Of a stretch of 39,700 bases of DNA, positions 39,697 through 39,700 are shown one piece after another (positions within the stretch are counted from its first letter, which is position 1; every line of letters begins with the position of its first letter). The notes beneath the pieces were generated by a model. That model saw only the letters and a program-made list of their open reading frames with translations, was not told the DNA's origin and did not search any database. The stretch lies in assembly GCA_964553915.1 (NCBI GenBank), contig CAZKMM010000006.1, positions 1 through 39,700 on the forward strand, written 5' to 3'. The DNA is from CAZKMM01 sp964553915 (GTDB lineage: Bacteria; RBG-13-61-14; DRUE01). A program made the position numbers and the translations under genes.

Positions 39697-39700
39697 TCCG

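Noticed and set aside
1..39700. CRISPR arrays, insertion sequences, rRNA or tRNA genes
   Set aside because: No regularly spaced repeats, transposase genes or rRNA/tRNA signatures were seen on either strand.

Overview
The window looks like a piece of chromosome from an uncultured Gram-negative-type bacterium, probably a metagenome or single-cell assembly because one run of 100 Ns (35271-35370) breaks a gene. Evidence for the cell type: a complete mreB-mreC-mreD-PBP2 rod-shape operon, a SPOR-domain protein, a lipoprotein LysM/M23 endopeptidase, a full dTDP-rhamnose pathway plus UDP-glucose dehydrogenase, and a primary-type sigma factor whose expected promoters (TTGACN / TANNNT) are visible upstream of many operons. 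Evidence for an anaerobic or low-potential lifestyle: futalosine-route menaquinone enzymes (MqnE, MqnC), a DUF362 protein with two 4Fe-4S clusters, an electron-transfer type dihydroorotate dehydrogenase (PyrK-PyrD) and a corrinoid-type uroporphyrinogen-decarboxylase-family protein. I cannot place the phylum from sequence reading alone; deep candidate phyla fit better than Proteobacteria or Firmicutes.

Layout. 70-1183: an AT-rich toxin-antitoxin-like pair (PemK/MazF toxin and a long unrecognised helical partner). 1271-5154 (+): miaA, a secreted sialidase-like protein, a solitary ribosomal protein L3 gene, and a DUF362-ferredoxin protein. 5143-11964 (-): one envelope-sugar operon of eight genes (SPOR protein, long-form RmlA, SAM methyltransferase, RmlC-like, RmlB, RmlD, ClpX-type zinc-finger protein, Ugd). 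12074-13030 (+): site-2 protease. 13027-17427 (-): stress/envelope operon surE-pcm-yqaA fusion-LOG-like-LysM/M23-TlpA-like. 17523-18858 (+): HAD phosphatase and a CPBP-like membrane protein. 18815-26517 (-): mreB-mreC-mreD-mrdA-small membrane protein-dinG-MFS. 26585-28677 (-): mqnE-mqnC. 28754-30715 (-): THEP1 NTPase, MglA-type GTPase and a PocR-domain sensor. 30775-33712 (+): small EF-Tu-domain-like protein, primary sigma factor, a 425-bp non-coding stretch with several inverted repeats, and a UbiA prenyltransferase; rsmI follows. 34551-35399 (-): interrupted URO-D family gene. 35488-39236 (+): rimI-pyrK-pyrD-GT39-like transferase. 39226-39696 (-): transglutaminase-fold 'lasso peptide B2' type protein at the window edge.

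Genes are packed with ATGA overlaps inside operons, and all five convergent gene pairs overlap at their stop codons, leaving no room for intrinsic terminators. Several first-of-operon genes (surE, HAD phosphatase, mqnE, site-2 protease) have the start codon only 7-10 nt after a plausible -10 box and no Shine-Dalgarno, suggesting leaderless mRNAs. The most unusual items are the MglA-PocR pair, the MazF partner, the structured non-coding region after the sigma factor, and the B2-type protein.
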